Below, one piece after another: positions 11,030-22,049 of a stretch of DNA of 64,000 bases; position 1 is the stretch's first letter; each line of letters starts with the position of its first letter. Source of the stretch: Macrocystis pyrifera. Its lineage: Eukaryota; Sar; Phaeophyceae; Laminariales; Laminariaceae. Position numbers and translations under genes: made by a program. The notes beneath the pieces are model-generated. The model ran no database searches. It was given only the letters and a program-made list of their open reading frames with translations, and was not told the DNA's origin. The stretch covers positions 6,240,024 through 6,304,023 of the forward strand of contig JASSKH010000001.1 of assembly GCA_031763025.1 (NCBI GenBank), read 5' to 3'.

Positions 11030-11560
11030 TATTCGTGTTATGTCATGCATGCCGGTAGTCATATGACCATAGACCTACCGTGCCGGGACGGAGCACGTCG
11101 GGCTTTCACCGACCACACAGGCCTTTCGCTTTCGCCAAGCTTTGCGAAGCGGCGTGAGGTGTTGGGCGAGTCGCACGAAGGATGAGAGCTGCATCCTACT
11201 AAGAACCGCTTGTGAGGCGGACATTCATAGGGATGTCAGCCTCAATGAGTTAGTTTAATTTCCGGTGTAGCCACTTCCAGAGACAGCAATGAGAGTACTA
11301 TGATATGTAACTGCCTCTTGGGTGCCTTACCTTGAACACTACGTGATACGATCGATTCCCTTGTACAGAGTAAATGTTCTTTACCTCGCACAAATGATCT
11401 AACTCGACGACCAGCTGTGGGCGACCGCCAAAAAAACAACAAAAAAAAAAAAACGGTACCCTGGATGTCTAGCTCACGTAGTGAGCGGCATGTTTTAAAG
11501 TGTCGTTGCCAACCGACGCCAACCCAACCCATATATAATATATAGGGGAGGGGGTGTCTG
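11030..11560 (-). mobile_element. F2 repeat, copy c, long form
   Basis: Includes an extra 5' module (ctcacgtagtgagcggcatg, then the gttgccaacc phrase) shared with copy f. Ends about 60 bp before the exon at 10754-10978, on the same strand. Confidence 0.75.
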
Positions 11561-11754
11561 GGGGGGGGGGTATCCGAGTGCGTCTGTTTCCTTGAGCTGC
11601 TACGGCAGCATGCTGTCCTCTGGCTGAATTTATACATTGGATATTGTCGAGTGTTCCTGATCTCTTTTCGGGGGTAGTTGATGCGACGGTCGATGTGCGT
11701 CTTCCGAAACCACCCAGTCGTTCAAGCCTCAAGCTCGAGTGGTTAATTGGCGGA

Positions 11755-11955
11755 GCTTGTCACGGGTCAGGTCAAACCTCGTGGGTCGAGTCTGGTCGGG
11801 TCGGGTCGGGTCAGGGTGACCTGGCCCAACCTGTGAGGTTTTGAAATTTCCTGACCCGACCCGATCCGACCCAACCCAATCCGACCCGTCCCGTGATATT
11901 TTGAAGATCTCCCGACGCCACTTGCGGGTCGGCTCATGACCCTTGAACAGCCCTG
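11755..11955. repeat. Short GGGTC satellite block
   Basis: Same unit as the array at 22-24 kb: a G-rich to C-rich switch around agggtgacctggccc, and a shared terminal phrase (gggtcggctcatgaccc) also found at 23865-23882. Confidence 0.7.
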
Positions 11956-12329
11956 CTAAATGGAAGAGTCAAGATTTCGCCACTGGCCCAACCGACCATT
12001 AATAGCTTACCATAGCAAGGGGTGTGTGTCGAAAGTGAGAGCCAGTCACACGATGAGCGTATGTAATCTGTACGTAAGCTCGACTGCCGCAAACAGACGG
12101 TCCATACTCCTGTGTATATGTTTACGTTTCAAATTGAGCGACAAAGAACACTATTTTCGACATACATCATGAACCTCAGATTTTGAGTTTGTCAGATGCC
12201 GGTAGACTCTATGCCACTAAGCTAAACGTCAGGGCTGACTGCTAGCTAAGTAGTTGTCGAGCGCATTCCCGCAAACCAGCGGGTCGCCAATAGTTGTGAA
12301 AAATCCTAAATCCGGTATACCTACGACTC

Positions 12330-12955
12330 GTTTTCTTTTGAGCTGTTTATACGTACACTACGTACACATTGCACTGGAAAAAAAGGCTTCCTGGCCCTCC
12401 CCCTGATTGGCTAACCCTCTGTCGCGCCTACTGGTAATGTTGATTGAAAGGTTCCAGATACGTCTCCCTGTGTCTACAGTACTCAAGTTGGGCTTCGCCT
12501 ATTTTTGGCTTCGATCGTACCAATTAAACGTTATTTTCTGGCAACTGAGACACGGTCACAGGGCCGTCGAGACCGCGACCCGAAGTGTAAAAAAACACGA
12601 GTAGACCGTGAAAACTTTTTTTTTCGAACGGAATGTGTATGTGTATATGTATATGATGTGTTTACACAGAGTACCGCACACCCAGTAAGCACCAAGCCCA
12701 GTAAGCACCAAGTACCAGCCTGGATTGTTGGATAGAGTTCGATTTCTCACTTGGGACCCCGTGTGTACGTACTGGCTGGGCCATTTATTAACGTCATTCT
12801 GAGGCGAAGCCCAACTTGAGTAGACACAGATAGGGGTATTTCAGGTAACGTTAGGCACGATACAGTAGTGATGGCCAATCAGAGGGCGGGCCAGGAAGCC
12901 TTTTCCTGAGTGCGACATGTAGCGCACGTATATACCAGGTGTGGCTCAAAAAGCA
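12330..12955. mobile_element. Inverted-repeat element of about 0.6 kb
   Basis: The left arm (about 12330-12510) and right arm (about 12795-12955) are imperfect inverted copies. Shared phrases include aaggcttcctggccc, tgattggc, ctgtgtctac and actcaagttgggcttcgcct. The centre has no gene. This is consistent with a non-autonomous TIR transposon; no target-site duplication could be fixed. Confidence 0.6.
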
Positions 12956-13679
12956 TACTGGTAGATAGGTTTACCGATTTTTGCTGTTCGCCATACTACA
13001 GTAAGCACCTGGTGCATACCAGGCATCAGATACGCCATCGTGGGTTCGACAGATCCCTGAAAATAGAACATACGATATGAGCATCACTCCGTGAAATTAT
13101 TTTTGCCATCCAAGAATATGAGGCGTGAACTTCAGCTGTGACCGCCCAAAAACACCCCCGAAAATAAATAGGAGACCAGGTATACTGCAGAATTTTTACG
13201 AGAGAGTTCGAGTTTTTAACTTTGACATCGCCGAATTAAACCGGCGAACATGGACCCTTTTCGTGTGGCCTGTTCATAAAGCGTCCACCGTACGCCATCC
13301 ACCAACGCACGCAAGCTTGAAAAACACCTGCACAAGTATCCTGCTGCGGATTTGGATGGCATTTTTAGTCCGAAGCCTTCCGTGGGAGCACCATTTATGT
13401 TTTTCTTGGCGCTCATTGCGTACCCAAGCCAATCGCGTTGCGCTCTAATTCTTTTTCAGAGCCATTTTCTGGGTTGAAGTACCGACTGTGTACGTGCACC
13501 CTCTACCGTGGCACGTGTCTGCGGGTGTTCCTGTCGCCGGCTACGACAGGCATGCTATTTTGATTATTGTGTATGCCACCCTCATCCAATGTGCACAGCG
13601 CGATGAACTTCAACGTCGATAACTAATATATAACACGTGGGTTGAACACCCCCAACAAAGTACAGCCGTGAGTCGACTG

Positions 13680-13789
13680 ACTCTATTTGTCATGAGTACC
13701 CCTCTCTCCCCCCCCCCCCGCTTCGTCTCGAAAGGGATGCGTTGCCAAGGGTCAAATGACTAAGGCAAGCAACAAATGAGTAAGCCCCG

Positions 13790-13832
<43 letters not shown>

Positions 13833-14050
13833 CCAACCGCACTGTAGAGGCACGAACATCTCCCCTACCGAGGCACGCCTCTCTCCCCTACCGCACTGTA
13901 GTGACATGGCAGGAGATGAGTACCCCCGACGCTATGCTACTGTATATGGGAGTCACCGACTAGGTATCAGTTGGCATGACATGAGATGAGTACCCCCCCC
14001 GACGCTATAATACTGTATATAGGAGTCACCGACTAGGTATCAGTTGGTTA
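13680..14050 (+). repeat. F2-like modules, a 42-base C run and a 68 bp tandem pair
   Basis: gtctcgaaagggatgcg through acaaatgagta matches the F2 upstream module. An uninterrupted run of 42 C follows (13790-13831), and then two units of about 68 bp containing agatgagtaccccc and gtcaccgactaggtatcag. Confidence 0.65.
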
Positions 14051-14356
14051 CGTTGTACAGCGTATTGCGTGTGGAAAATTATGGAATCCTGCGTCTTGGT
14101 ATCTAATTATCGCCTTCGTAGCCCGACGCGTGTTTTTTTGTTGGTAACGACAAAGTCAGTTAGTTGGTTTTCTTCTCCACCCAACTAACTTACAGTAAAA
14201 ATAGCCGCCAACGTCAAGTCCAGGCAGGGGAAATACTGTACGTATGTGTATACCAAGTGTATTGTCTTGCTTTGTTTTGTAGCTCGCCCAACGAGTCCAC
14301 ACTGCACGCACCGCGTTGGTTCTCACGAAATCTTCAGGCCTGCTTGCCGCCCACAG

Positions 14357-14441
14357 GCCTATCTCAAGGGGTCCCTTCTTTGGTCGCTGGGTGGCCAGCC
14401 GCAAGCTCCTCCCCGCCTTTACCGACTTGACCTGTCACAAG
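14357..14441 (+). CDS. Possible short plus-strand exon
   Basis: A good acceptor (ctgcttgccgcccacag) and donor (CACAAG then gtacgt) bound 85 bp that read, after one split base, as 28 sense codons (GPFFGRWVASRKLLPAF within it). The composition is more protein-like than the longer overlapping frames. No partner exons were found, so this is only a candidate. Confidence 0.25.
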
Positions 14442-15150
14442 GTACGTCACATTCCAGCCCATAAGGTAATAAATATCACATAATTCTCATTATAGCATTC
14501 GGTAACGTAAGGAGATCCCATACGGAAAGAAATAATATCCCATAACGTACATCATAGCATCCCACAAGGTAAGGAGTTTCTGTAAGTTAATATCATACTT
14601 AACAACATCACACATCGTTTTGACACCCCGAAACGTAAAAAACATCCCGTAATGTACACGATCACATCCGATAGCATATACCTGGTATATAGCATCCCAT
14701 AGTAGAACGTCATCCCATCGGGTAAGTACAAGCCATAACGTAAAACAACGAAAGATAGCGTGATAAGATTCGATAGTGTAATAACACCCCATAAGGCAAG
14801 AAGCTATCCCGGAAGATAATAACTGCCGGTAACGTAATAGCAATCCACAACTTACAAGCACTCCATAAGCAAACAGCATCTCATAGCGCAAGAACGCCCG
14901 ACAACGTGGAAAAACCTCGCCGACTAAAAAAGGAAAACGTGATATTCTGGCTGGCGTAATTTTCAATTCCCCCCGCACACGAAGTCAGAATAAAAGACCA
15001 AAAACTTCCCCAACATCCGAAGCTTGAAACTCGAAAAAACCCCGCCGACTAAAAAAGGAAGACGTAGTATTCTGACTGGCGTAATTTTCCTTTTGCCCCG
15101 CGCACGAAGTCAGAATAAAAGGCGAGAGCTTCCCCAATATTTAAGCTTGA
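14440..15150 (+). repeat. Degenerate cataacgtaa-type array and a 130 bp tandem pair
   Basis: 14440-14900 is built from variants of a roughly 30 bp phrase (cccataaggtaa...cgtaac). Then 14910 and 15040 start two similar units with cgccgactaaaaaaggaa and ggcgtaattttc. The minus-strand frame 14490-14978 is a product of this array. Confidence 0.6.
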
Positions 15151-15307
15151 CTCCTGATTCATGGCAAACAACTACCGCTATAAAATTTGATTAGCAAGCT
15201 ACTTCACTCACGCATCTTGATAAAAAACGTCCCGATATAAAAGCTTGATAATATCTGCATGGAGAGTGTGTTTAGGGCAGAGCGCCTAAAGATCTCACGC
15301 AGAGTAC

Positions 15308-15500
15308 ATGTATCTCACCAGGCTGTTGCCTTGCCTGACCCTCTCGGTCAGCGTTGCGTGCGCGGGCAAGTTGTCATGGCAGCCACCCCCTGCGCGTCGC
15401 AGCCAGAGCTGTGTCTTATCGCTACCCGCAGCATCCACTCCCCTTCCTTTCCCTCCTGTCGACGGCCAATCCTCTTCGGTTTCAGGCGTCTGCTACAGGT
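15308..15500 (+). CDS. Possible first exon encoding a signal peptide
   Basis: ATG 15308 opens a frame with a classical secretory leader (MYLTRLLPCLTLSVSVACAG) followed by Arg/Ser/Pro-rich sequence. A possible donor (CTACAG then gttttt, exon end about 15500) lies just before the MITE at 15507. No downstream exon was identified, and the stretch could be non-coding. Confidence 0.25.
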
Positions 15501-15506
15501 TTTTGT

Positions 15507-15615
15507 CATTACGGGGGACCATAGTGAATACGACCAAATATTTTTTGTAAAAGTAGAGACATATATAGGTTTTCGTGTGTATCGTTGGTCCTATGTATTA
15601 TGATCCCCCGTAATA
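15507..15615 (-). mobile_element. TA-MITE copy 10
   Basis: Reverse orientation, GGGGGACCATAG subtype, both TIRs recognisable with several substitutions. Confidence 0.85.
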
Positions 15616-15689
15616 GGAGAGTGTGGAGTTAGGGCTACGAATTTCGAGCACATCATTTCACACTCGGTGGTTGCCGCACTTACCACACA

Positions 15690-15990
15690 TGGATCAGATA
15701 TATCATCTACAGATAGATCAGATAGATCATCCACAGATACGTAATCTAGATCCTACAGATATATCATCTAAATCCTAATACGTCCGCCGTTATGACTTGT
15801 TGCGCAAAAATGGTATCGTGCAGGTCCCACCAAAACGAAACATGTGCGCAAAAGAGGGAGAGCCGTGTCATACAGATCACTCCCGACAAACACGACCTGC
15901 AGTAGATTAAGCAGATCACACAGACCCACTACTGTAAATAATGAAATGGAATCTGATCTGATCTGATCTGATCTGATCTGTCCGATGTTT
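15690..15990 (+). repeat. GATC-rich dispersed repeat, partial
   Basis: Contains agatatatcatct and cagatagatcatcc phrases and ends in (tgatc)n then tgtccgatgtttg, as in other copies; the acctgccgtt block is missing. Confidence 0.5.
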
Positions 15991-16104
15991 GCTACTCAAA
16001 CGTACCCAGCCGCGTTGCCGTTATATATTGTGCTCAATCTATTATACTTATTACTGGAAAACCATACTACTCTAATCCTAAGTGTTTTTATCTCAAACCG
16101 TAAG

Positions 16105-16325
16105 TGGGTGGGTGAGTGAGTGAGTGGGTGGGTGAGTGAGTGCGTGAGTGAGTGAGTGCGTGGGGTGAGTGAGTGAGTAAGTGAGTGAGTGAGTGAGTGA
16201 GTGAGTGAGTGAGTGAGTGAGTGAGTGAGTGAGTGACTGGGTGAGTGAGTGGGTGAGTGAGTGAGTGAGTGGGTGAGTGAGTGAGTGAGTGGGTAAGTGA
16301 GTGAGTGAGTGGATGGGTGAGCGAG
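16105..16325 (+). repeat. TGAG tetranucleotide minisatellite
   Basis: About 220 bp of (gtga)n with gtgg, gtgc and gtaa variants, giving Thr-His-Ser-Leu frames on the minus strand. Confidence 0.9.
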
Positions 16326-17129
16326 TGCAGCTCAAATGTTGTCAACATGGAGAGGTCAATCTCCTTGATGGCGTTTCGTTTTCTGTGCGGGGGCGGTCAA
16401 ATGAATGCGTGTCTTCCACTATCAGGCATAAGTAACGTTTTCCACGGCGTCGGTGCCTAGTTGTTGTCGTCGCGCTGATTTCAACAAAAACTGACAACTG
16501 GTTCACTCAGCATGGTTCTGGTAAAGATTAACTATATAGCTGACTGAAAAGTACCACCGATAATTCTTTCTAGAATTGTGTACATGGTTCTGGGGGGTAG
16601 GCATTAGTGTGGAATAATTTTCGCGGCATAGAAGGGTTTATATACGTGAGAGACTGGCTTTCTGTGTGTTTTGTAAGGATCCCCAGACCTCAAACCTATG
16701 AATTTAAGACTGAACGACACCAGGAGTCTAGCGTACGGATAACTACTCGTACAAACTTCGTTATTTTGAGCTTATCGTTCACCAAGAGGCTACAGTTGTA
16801 CGTACAGGGTTATGACTGTTTCAATACTACAGGTATAGTACATCAGGAAGCTACCGTGGGTATTGTTGCACTGTTGCTTTGATACTACACCAAGAACCTA
16901 GCATGTTGTACGTATTGCTACAAATGCATATCCACTGCAGTACACATACTCCTGTGCTCACCGCCAATGCTTGCGCGGCGGAGGCTCTGTTCCTTCGCCT
17001 GCTCTGCTTCTCTGCCGAGAGTTCGTTTTCCTTTAGCCTGTGGACCTTCAACACCATCCGACGATACACAGGCAATAAAATACCAGTATGGTACACGGCA
17101 GTAACAACAGCAGTGAGCGGAAACAACAT

Positions 17130-17420
17130 GGACACGCCTCCGTATGGGCGGTGGCGTTGCTTGCGGTGTTGGTGTTGTTGTCGTTGCTGCTGGTGGTGGC
17201 GTTGGTGTTGCCGGTGTTGATGGTGATGATGGCGGCGGTGGTGATGTGGTGGGGGTGGGGGAGGGGTCAGGGGTCGTGGTGTTGGGGGGGTTAGGGGTGA
17301 TGGTGGGGTGGGCGTCGGTGGTGGGGGGTGATGAGAGTACCGCAGCCTTTCTCAGGGGAATTGTCACCACCCCGACCGCAGCAGACACCAGTGTGCTGAA
17401 GCTTGAGCGCTGCCTATGTA
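17130..17420 (-). CDS. Low-confidence Pro/Thr-rich minus-strand coding stretch
   Basis: Within a 245-codon minus-strand frame (16918-17655), only this GC-rich core looks protein-like: a hydrophobic start (LVSAAVGVVTIPL) and then a long Pro/Thr/Ser linker. The plus strand is a GGT/GTG simple repeat, so the frame may be a by-product of repeat composition. Confidence 0.2.
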
Positions 17421-17879
17421 CAGAGGAGCGGAATATCCCACCGAATATCTTGTAGCTACTGCAATATTTCTGTAATGTGCAGTACGCAGAGGGTTGTACT
17501 AATATAGCAGAAAATACAGTATATTGCACAAGACAGACCACAAAGAGGAAGGCGTTTCTGGTGCCGAAGAACACAGCACACCTCGCAACGTTAAAGCCAG
17601 AACCACCAGCACGACGCCTATCTATCACCCACCAGTACGATCGTATGCCCCCCAAGCAACAGTAGTACGTCCAGAACGAACACAGTACCTACAATACGTG
17701 TTCAGCACTTGTTTACCATATTGTCCGGGAATGTCACCACTTTTCATACGAGTACCAGGTATGAAAATGTAGCGGTCATTATATTTCCGGACCACGTGCT
17801 ACGTATCTACCTGTGATGGACATGGCCGGGGTTAAATCGCCAGAAAACGAATACGCGTACGTACTTTAATATTTATATG

Positions 17880-18212
17880 AATACTTCTTTTTCATCATCA
17901 CTCTTACTTTCCAGCTTAACTCGTACTAGTAGGAGGTTTTACCCTCAGCGATCTTCTGGACAACCTGTGGTCAAAGGTGTCGTCTCTTCTCCCTTCGCCG
18001 GTTCTTGCGTTTATATTTTTTATCGCGCATTGAGAGGATTCAGCATTCCCACTGCTGCTCGTCGATTTGTATCGCATATTGCTGACTCACGCTCTCGCGC
18101 TCTCCGCTATTATTATCAATTTTGATGCCAGAAAAAGTCCCGACGTACAAGAAGGAACTCGGTGAGACTCGAACCCACGAAATTGATCTCGATGGGCACG
18201 CGGACCACTACG
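17880..18212 (-). mobile_element. tRNA-derived SINE, copy C, 5'-truncated
   Basis: Reverse orientation. The tRNA-like head breaks off after the B box and half of the A side, exactly where the T-rich (tail) end of copy D begins, so copy D probably inserted into or replaced its head. Confidence 0.75.
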
Positions 18213-18560
18213 AACTTTTTTTTTTTTTTTCAATTGTCTATTTTACTTTCCATCCTAGCTCGTAGGAGGTTTTACCCTCAGCGATCTTCTGGACAAGCCG
18301 TGGTCACAGGTGTCGTCCTTTTTTCCCCCCCGGTACGTGCTTTTATTTTTTGTCGCGCATAGGGTTCAACATTCCTACTGATCGTCGATTTTCATCGAAT
18401 TTAGCTATTGCTCACGCCTTCGTACTTTCTGTTAATCATTTTTTTCTGCAAGAAAAAGTCCGTACAGCAGTACGAGCATGCACTCGGTGAGACTCGAACC
18501 CAAGAAATTGATCTTGATAGGCACGCGGACCACCTACCAAGCCACCGGGGATGCCGGCTT
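18213..18560 (-). mobile_element. tRNA-derived SINE, copy D
   Basis: Reverse orientation, full length, with head phrases cggtgagactcgaaccc (B box, complement) and ccaccggggatgccgg (5' end, complement). Confidence 0.8.
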
Positions 18561-21500
18561 ACTGTACCAGGTATATACGTGTGCGTATAGAAGTAGATAT
18601 CGGGACGATGCGGAAGCGGTTTGGTACATACTGTACGTGCCAGGTATACGTATTCGTGTAGTCCAGGGACCACGGCTGCAGTGCTCCGGTCAGCCCATGC
18701 CTCACGGTACGTACTCGTAGTCGTAGCTACATTTCAAGCAAGCGCAGTGCAGACTACTGCAGCACTACTGCAGTACAGCGATACTACAGTACTATTGTAG
18801 TACTGCTGTATCGTACACCTCCTGTAGTACCTGGTGCCTGGTACCAGGTACTACTACAGTTGCATCTCAAACGACGAGTGGGTTCTATCATACACTCCTA
18901 CTGCTTTACGTACCGGTATGACGTACGTACGTACGTGCTCGACAGCGAACATCGTGCTGCATTGATATACCGTAGTCTACTCTGGTCTCCTGCTCGTATG
19001 TACCAGGCATTGTACACGCTTGCTGCGGCGTTCTCTCTCTCGATATCGGCATCGGCAGCCACACAACAAGTTTTACTGCTGCAATGATAGATAGCACTCC
19101 GGTCAATAGTCGGGTAGCGCTATTCTAAACACCCGGCCGGTTGAGCTGTTGCAGTAGTCGTCACCTCTAGCCCGAGAACGCTGGTCATGTCGTAGGACGA
19201 AAACGCCGTTCCGCCGTCTCCCACACAACAACCATTGTCATCATCACCGCCGCCTTCCACATAATCACCACAAGGAAACCCTAATAATAGGCTCGTGGAC
19301 TCATGATGGTGGTGTCCACGACAGGAGCCGCACGCAGCGTTGCTTCCATCTCCCGCGTCCACCGAGCCGCCCCTGCTCAGCTGCTGCGAAGAACACCTTT
19401 TCCGTCCGTGACTGGTGCTGCTGCTGCTGCTGCTGCTGTTGGCACGATATGTTCGGCAGACGATCCCTGCCTCGTTTCGACGAACCACGACGCTCGAGGT
19501 GTTGGGCCTCGGGGTCAGGTTTACCCCGCTATTCAGGATCTGGATGGGCATGCTGTAGAGTATTCTAGATGCATTCGTAGCCGAGAGCCTGCTGTACCAC
19601 TTTAGTTAGCCTTGCGTCATGTGTGTGTGCTGTGCGTCGCAGGTCCGTGGTTTGTCTTGGAAATGATCGATTGACGGAAAATAACACAAAAAATGAAACT
19701 GTCAATTGGGATCCGACGGCCTACTCGTACTCGTACAAGGCAATTCACCCTGATGACTATTGCTGATGGTGCCGGCAACTGGCATACCTGGTATACCTGG
19801 TACTTGTACGTATTACGTCTCAGGGTATATGCAGGGCACGTATCCACCGACACACTAATCGGGCAACAGCTTTCGCAAAGGTTGTTTTCTCGTATCTTAG
19901 CGCCCAAATCGGTAGTCAGCTGATTTGACGAAAGTACTGCTACCTACTGCTGTACTGCTTGTAGTCGGCGTAACGCAAAATACGAAACGCATAAAAAAAG
20001 CGGAGAGATTAGTGCCGGTTGGATTCCCATAGGCATTTCACCATTTCACCCGATACGCAGCACGAATTGACCAATAGGGATAATGCGATCTTCTTCGCTG
20101 GCCCATCTCCCCGGTCAGGAGCATTGAGCGGGAGGCGGGACAGCGGGAAAGGGCGTCAGAGAGTCAAATTGCAGCTTGCTCTTGCCGGGCCGCTGCCAAC
20201 CTGAGACCACTTAATCCCCACCTTCGTGCAAAGGCTGTGCAAAAAGGCACGAGCCTGTCTGTCCTGCCTACTCGTCGCTGGCATAGCACGGAACTGCTTG
20301 CCTTTGCTGGGTTGCCGCCGGATTTCGAGATTTGGTAGCATAAGCGGGAGGAGGAGGAGCCTGAGGAGGACGGAGGAGGAGGAGGCGGGCGGAGGTGACC
20401 AAACAGAACAGCAAACACAACACTGATAGCCGGCAGGTATAGCCCTGAGTACAAGGCAAGATGCGCGTGTCTCTGCTACTATACAAAAAAAAAGCTCGGC
20501 TATTTATTGCAACACTTGCGTGCTTCTTGTCTTCACTAAAACAAGTATACCGAGCTCTTCAGCCATCCTGCCCTCAAGCATCATCATCGCTTTTCAACAC
20601 CCCCCCTCTAGACTATCCATCCTTTTGTTTGTTGTTGCAAACCCCCCGACGGAGACTCTAGAACTTGGGATTCTCGGACTTGAAGTGAATAGCGCGACCA
20701 GCCTGCAAGCAAGCGGAGCCGGGGCAGCGCGAACCTCACGACGGTGGTGCTCCGGCTTGCTGAGTTTATGATTGTGCTCGTGCCTTCTTCTCGTGCGCTT
20801 TGCGCGCTGGGATATCTAAAATTGAGCATAGGCGTGTGCGCGCAATTCTTGTCTTCTTTTTTCTCTTGTCGTGCCTGCTTCCATGGGCAAAAACAAATCC
20901 CAACAGCCACAACAGCAGCGGCAAAAGAGCGCGCACCGGACGCAGATCACGATCTAATTCATCGAGATCATCTACAGTAGATGATACCAGGTACCAAGGC
21001 TGGTATCATATGAGATGTCGTACAAGAGATGTACGAAGTGTCATGCGAGCATAAGTCCCATCCTACAAAAATTGTGTAGGACTCACTGCTTGTGCTGGTC
21101 TCTCTTCCCTGCCAAAGATGCAAGAACAACAAAACAAGAAGAGAAGCTGCAAGATCGCATTGTTTGTTCATCTTTCTTCTCGCCTGTGCTTTTTTTTCCC
21201 GTCATCGGCGACAGATTAGGTCAGATCAGATCAGACCAGATGCCCAACTCAATGATCTAGATTTTTCGGGGCAGATCGATCCCAGATTTACAGTCCATCA
21301 CCTGCACTATTAATACTATCTACTGCGCCACAGGTACAGTTACACCAATCATAGACATCGTGTTTGCCGGGTGTGATGATGACGACCCGCCGCGCATTCA
21401 GTGATATGCATATACTACTGATTTACGGAAGGATATTTGGTTTATCTAGGAACGGCATCTACGCTATATTGTCGGAAAGCAAGCATAATGATAACAATGA

Positions 21501-21693
21501 TATGCATGTAGACTACTCAGCGCAACAGTACAAGTACGAGCATATGTATATATTCCACGACATCCAGCCACCGTTCACTACGCTGTCATTTATACAGTAA
21601 GTAGTCCCCACCAACACCTGAAACCCGGAACCTCCGTGATACTCGTAGGACTCGAGCCTATACACAGACCATATGCTATTATATGGTCTTCAA
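18561..21693. other. Gene-poor stretch
   Basis: Holds short hairpins (18730-18855, built on ctgcagtac and accaggta), the doubtful ORF at 19123-19551, a GGA-rich patch at 20345-20400 and nothing else I can support. Confidence 0.4.
19123..19551 (-). CDS. Low-confidence minus-strand ORF with a Ser run
   Basis: A 143-codon frame, more GC-rich than its surroundings, with a CAG/CTG-encoded Ser run, a Gly/Asp-rich middle and several Cys and His residues. No motif is recognised and splice borders are unclear. It could be a terminal exon or a chance frame over trinucleotide repeats. Confidence 0.25.
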
Positions 21694-22036
21694 ATACCAT
21701 TCCGGCGTCCCCGGTGGCTTGGTGGGTGATCCGCGTGCCTATCAAGATCAATTTCGTGGGCTCGAGTCTCACCGAGTGCATGCTCGCAGGGACTTTTTCT
21801 TGCTTAAAGATTGATTAGCGGAAAGCGCGAGAGCGTGAGTTAGCTACATTCGATGAAAATCGACGAGCAGTGGGAATGCTGAACCCTATGCGCGACAGAA
21901 ATAAAGGCACGCACCGGGTGGGAGAAGGGACGACACCTGTGACCACGGCTCGTCCAGAAGCTCGATGAGGGAAAAAAAACTCCTACGAGTTAGGCTGGAA
22001 AGTGAAAGTGATGACTAAAAAAAAATAAAAAAAAAT
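21694..22036 (+). mobile_element. tRNA-derived SINE, copy A
   Basis: The 5' part is tRNA-like: an A-box match tggcttggtgg and a B-box match gggctcgagtctc, correctly spaced. A unique body (cgacgagcagtgggaatgct; gacacctgtgaccacggct) and an A-rich tail follow. Four clear copies share this head-body-tail order. Confidence 0.8.
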
Positions 22037-22049
22037 GTAAGATATGTTC

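Noticed and set aside
14490..14978. 162-codon aromatic-rich minus-strand ORF
   Set aside because: Follows the degenerate cataacgtaa array; the composition does not resemble a membrane protein or a known family.
16088..16348. Minus-strand ORF of Thr-His-Ser-Leu repeats
   Set aside because: Direct translation of the TGAG minisatellite, with no flanking coding signal.
18150..18560. tRNA gene candidates (B-box phrases)
   Set aside because: The tRNA-like heads are followed by a shared SINE body and tail in every copy and do not form a full cloverleaf by eye.
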